This document shows positions 63,331-64,000 of a stretch of 64,000 nt of DNA, piece by piece (the stretch's first letter is position 1; each line of letters opens with the position of its first letter). The notes beneath the pieces are model-generated. The model saw nothing but the letters and a program-made list of their open reading frames with translations. It did not search any database and was not told the DNA's origin. Origin of the DNA: Isoperla grammatica (Eukaryota; Arthropoda; Insecta; Plecoptera; Perlodidae); assembly GCA_945910005.1 (NCBI GenBank), contig OX246749.1:23855097-23919096 (forward strand). The letters run 5' to 3'. Made by a program: the position numbers and the translations under genes.

Positions 63331-64000
63331 ATTCGATGGTAGCAACAAGCCATCCTAACCTATCTTTTTTACCATTGCTCTTGCAGCTAAGTCAGTCAAC
63401 CATAACATTATGTTGTGTGACCTAATCTGGAACATGTAAGTTAAAACTTAAAAAACTTACCTGAATTTCCGTCGACAGATTTTCTGTAGATCGGCATCAA
63501 ACGACACATTAATTGTAAATCACAAAGATATCTCTGACAAACACCGTTGACGGGTTGACGGTTGATGAAACACGACCGATCGACGCCAATGACAACTTGA
63601 GAAGTGTGGCGTACTGCCCGCAGCGGCGCAGCCCGATAGTCACCGACCGAAGCGAAGTATACCCACCGCCTGCATGCGAATTAGTGCGCCAAAAGTAGGC
63701 ATTCAAATTTTCAAATTTCACACTGGTTGTATCTTGTAGCGAACAAATATTTTTTAATTTATTGTTTATTCCTTTTTTAAACATGATAATTGTGTGTGTA
63801 ATAAATTATACAACCACTTCCAATAGTAGGAGACAGCATTATCAAAAATGCTGGTTGTGGTAAAAACCAATCCAGTGTTTGAAGGTCTATATTGAAAACA
63901 AGTTAGTTTCTAATTAGTACACTTTCCGTAATAAATTGATTCATTTAAATAGTAGATACCTTTTACACTGTGTACCGGTTAATGGGAAATTAGTAATTAT
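63331..64000. other. Non-coding flank to the window edge
   Basis: AT-rich. The only longer ORF (63509-63784, - strand) has no family features. No gene supported. Confidence 0.4.

Noticed and set aside
63509..63784. ORF of 91 codons on the - strand
   Set aside because: No recognisable domain and no supporting context.

Overview
The window is a repeat-dominated piece of an animal nuclear genome and I see no host gene in it. The nearly complete non-LTR elements are Jockey-clade (nucleocapsid-like ORF1, APE endonuclease plus RT in ORF2). They sit beside a Penelope-like element, a Bel-Pao element and a CsRn1-like Ty3/Gypsy element. This mix points to an invertebrate, and Jockey-clade elements favour an arthropod, but I cannot name the species. 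The satellite and nested-transposon content suggests pericentromeric or similar heterochromatin.

Layout. 1-4338: a decayed Penelope-like element (PLE, + strand). Its RT runs directly out of a 60-bp tandem array that fills the first 2.2 kb and continues off the left edge. A 5'-truncated non-LTR copy (2411-3295, 7-bp target duplication) interrupts the RT, and a GIY-YIG fragment closes the element. 4783-5425 is a second truncated non-LTR insertion (13-bp target duplication) carrying six 68-bp repeats. About 5590-26385 is one old Jockey element on the - strand (Jockey I), broken into pieces by a Bel-Pao element (6304-13947, TSD gtcat), a 42-copy 88-bp minisatellite (14421-18124) grown out of its own RT coding sequence, and a CsRn1-like Gypsy element (18324-23048, TSD atgc). 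Both LTR elements have nearly identical LTR pairs (young insertions) yet carry stops or frameshifts.

About 26386-57725 is a satellite of ~289-bp monomers (roughly 90 copies). The left part mixes two monomer types. From about 39.3 kb it becomes uniform, and from about 40 to 51 kb it shows large internal duplications with 12-15-monomer spacing. A Jockey element (Jockey II, 31287-35732) sits inside the satellite, flanked by a 12-13 bp target duplication of satellite sequence. Both of its ORFs are uninterrupted, so it is the best candidate here for a recently or currently mobile element.

57726-64000 is AT-rich non-satellite DNA with inverted-repeat elements: an hAT-like MITE with a 7/8-matching 8-bp TSD, a ~670-bp element with long inverted arms, a foldback and a 139-bp mini-element. 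It also has several short degenerate repeats and an AGGCCT-rich tract.

Recurring theme: tandem arrays seeded inside transposable elements. The 60-bp unit comes from PLE RT, the 88-bp unit from Jockey RT, the 116-bp unit lies in the Bel-Pao 3' region and the 68-bp unit in a non-LTR tail. The nesting gives a relative order: PLE and Jockey I are oldest, the Bel-Pao and Gypsy insertions are later, and Jockey II is young within the satellite.
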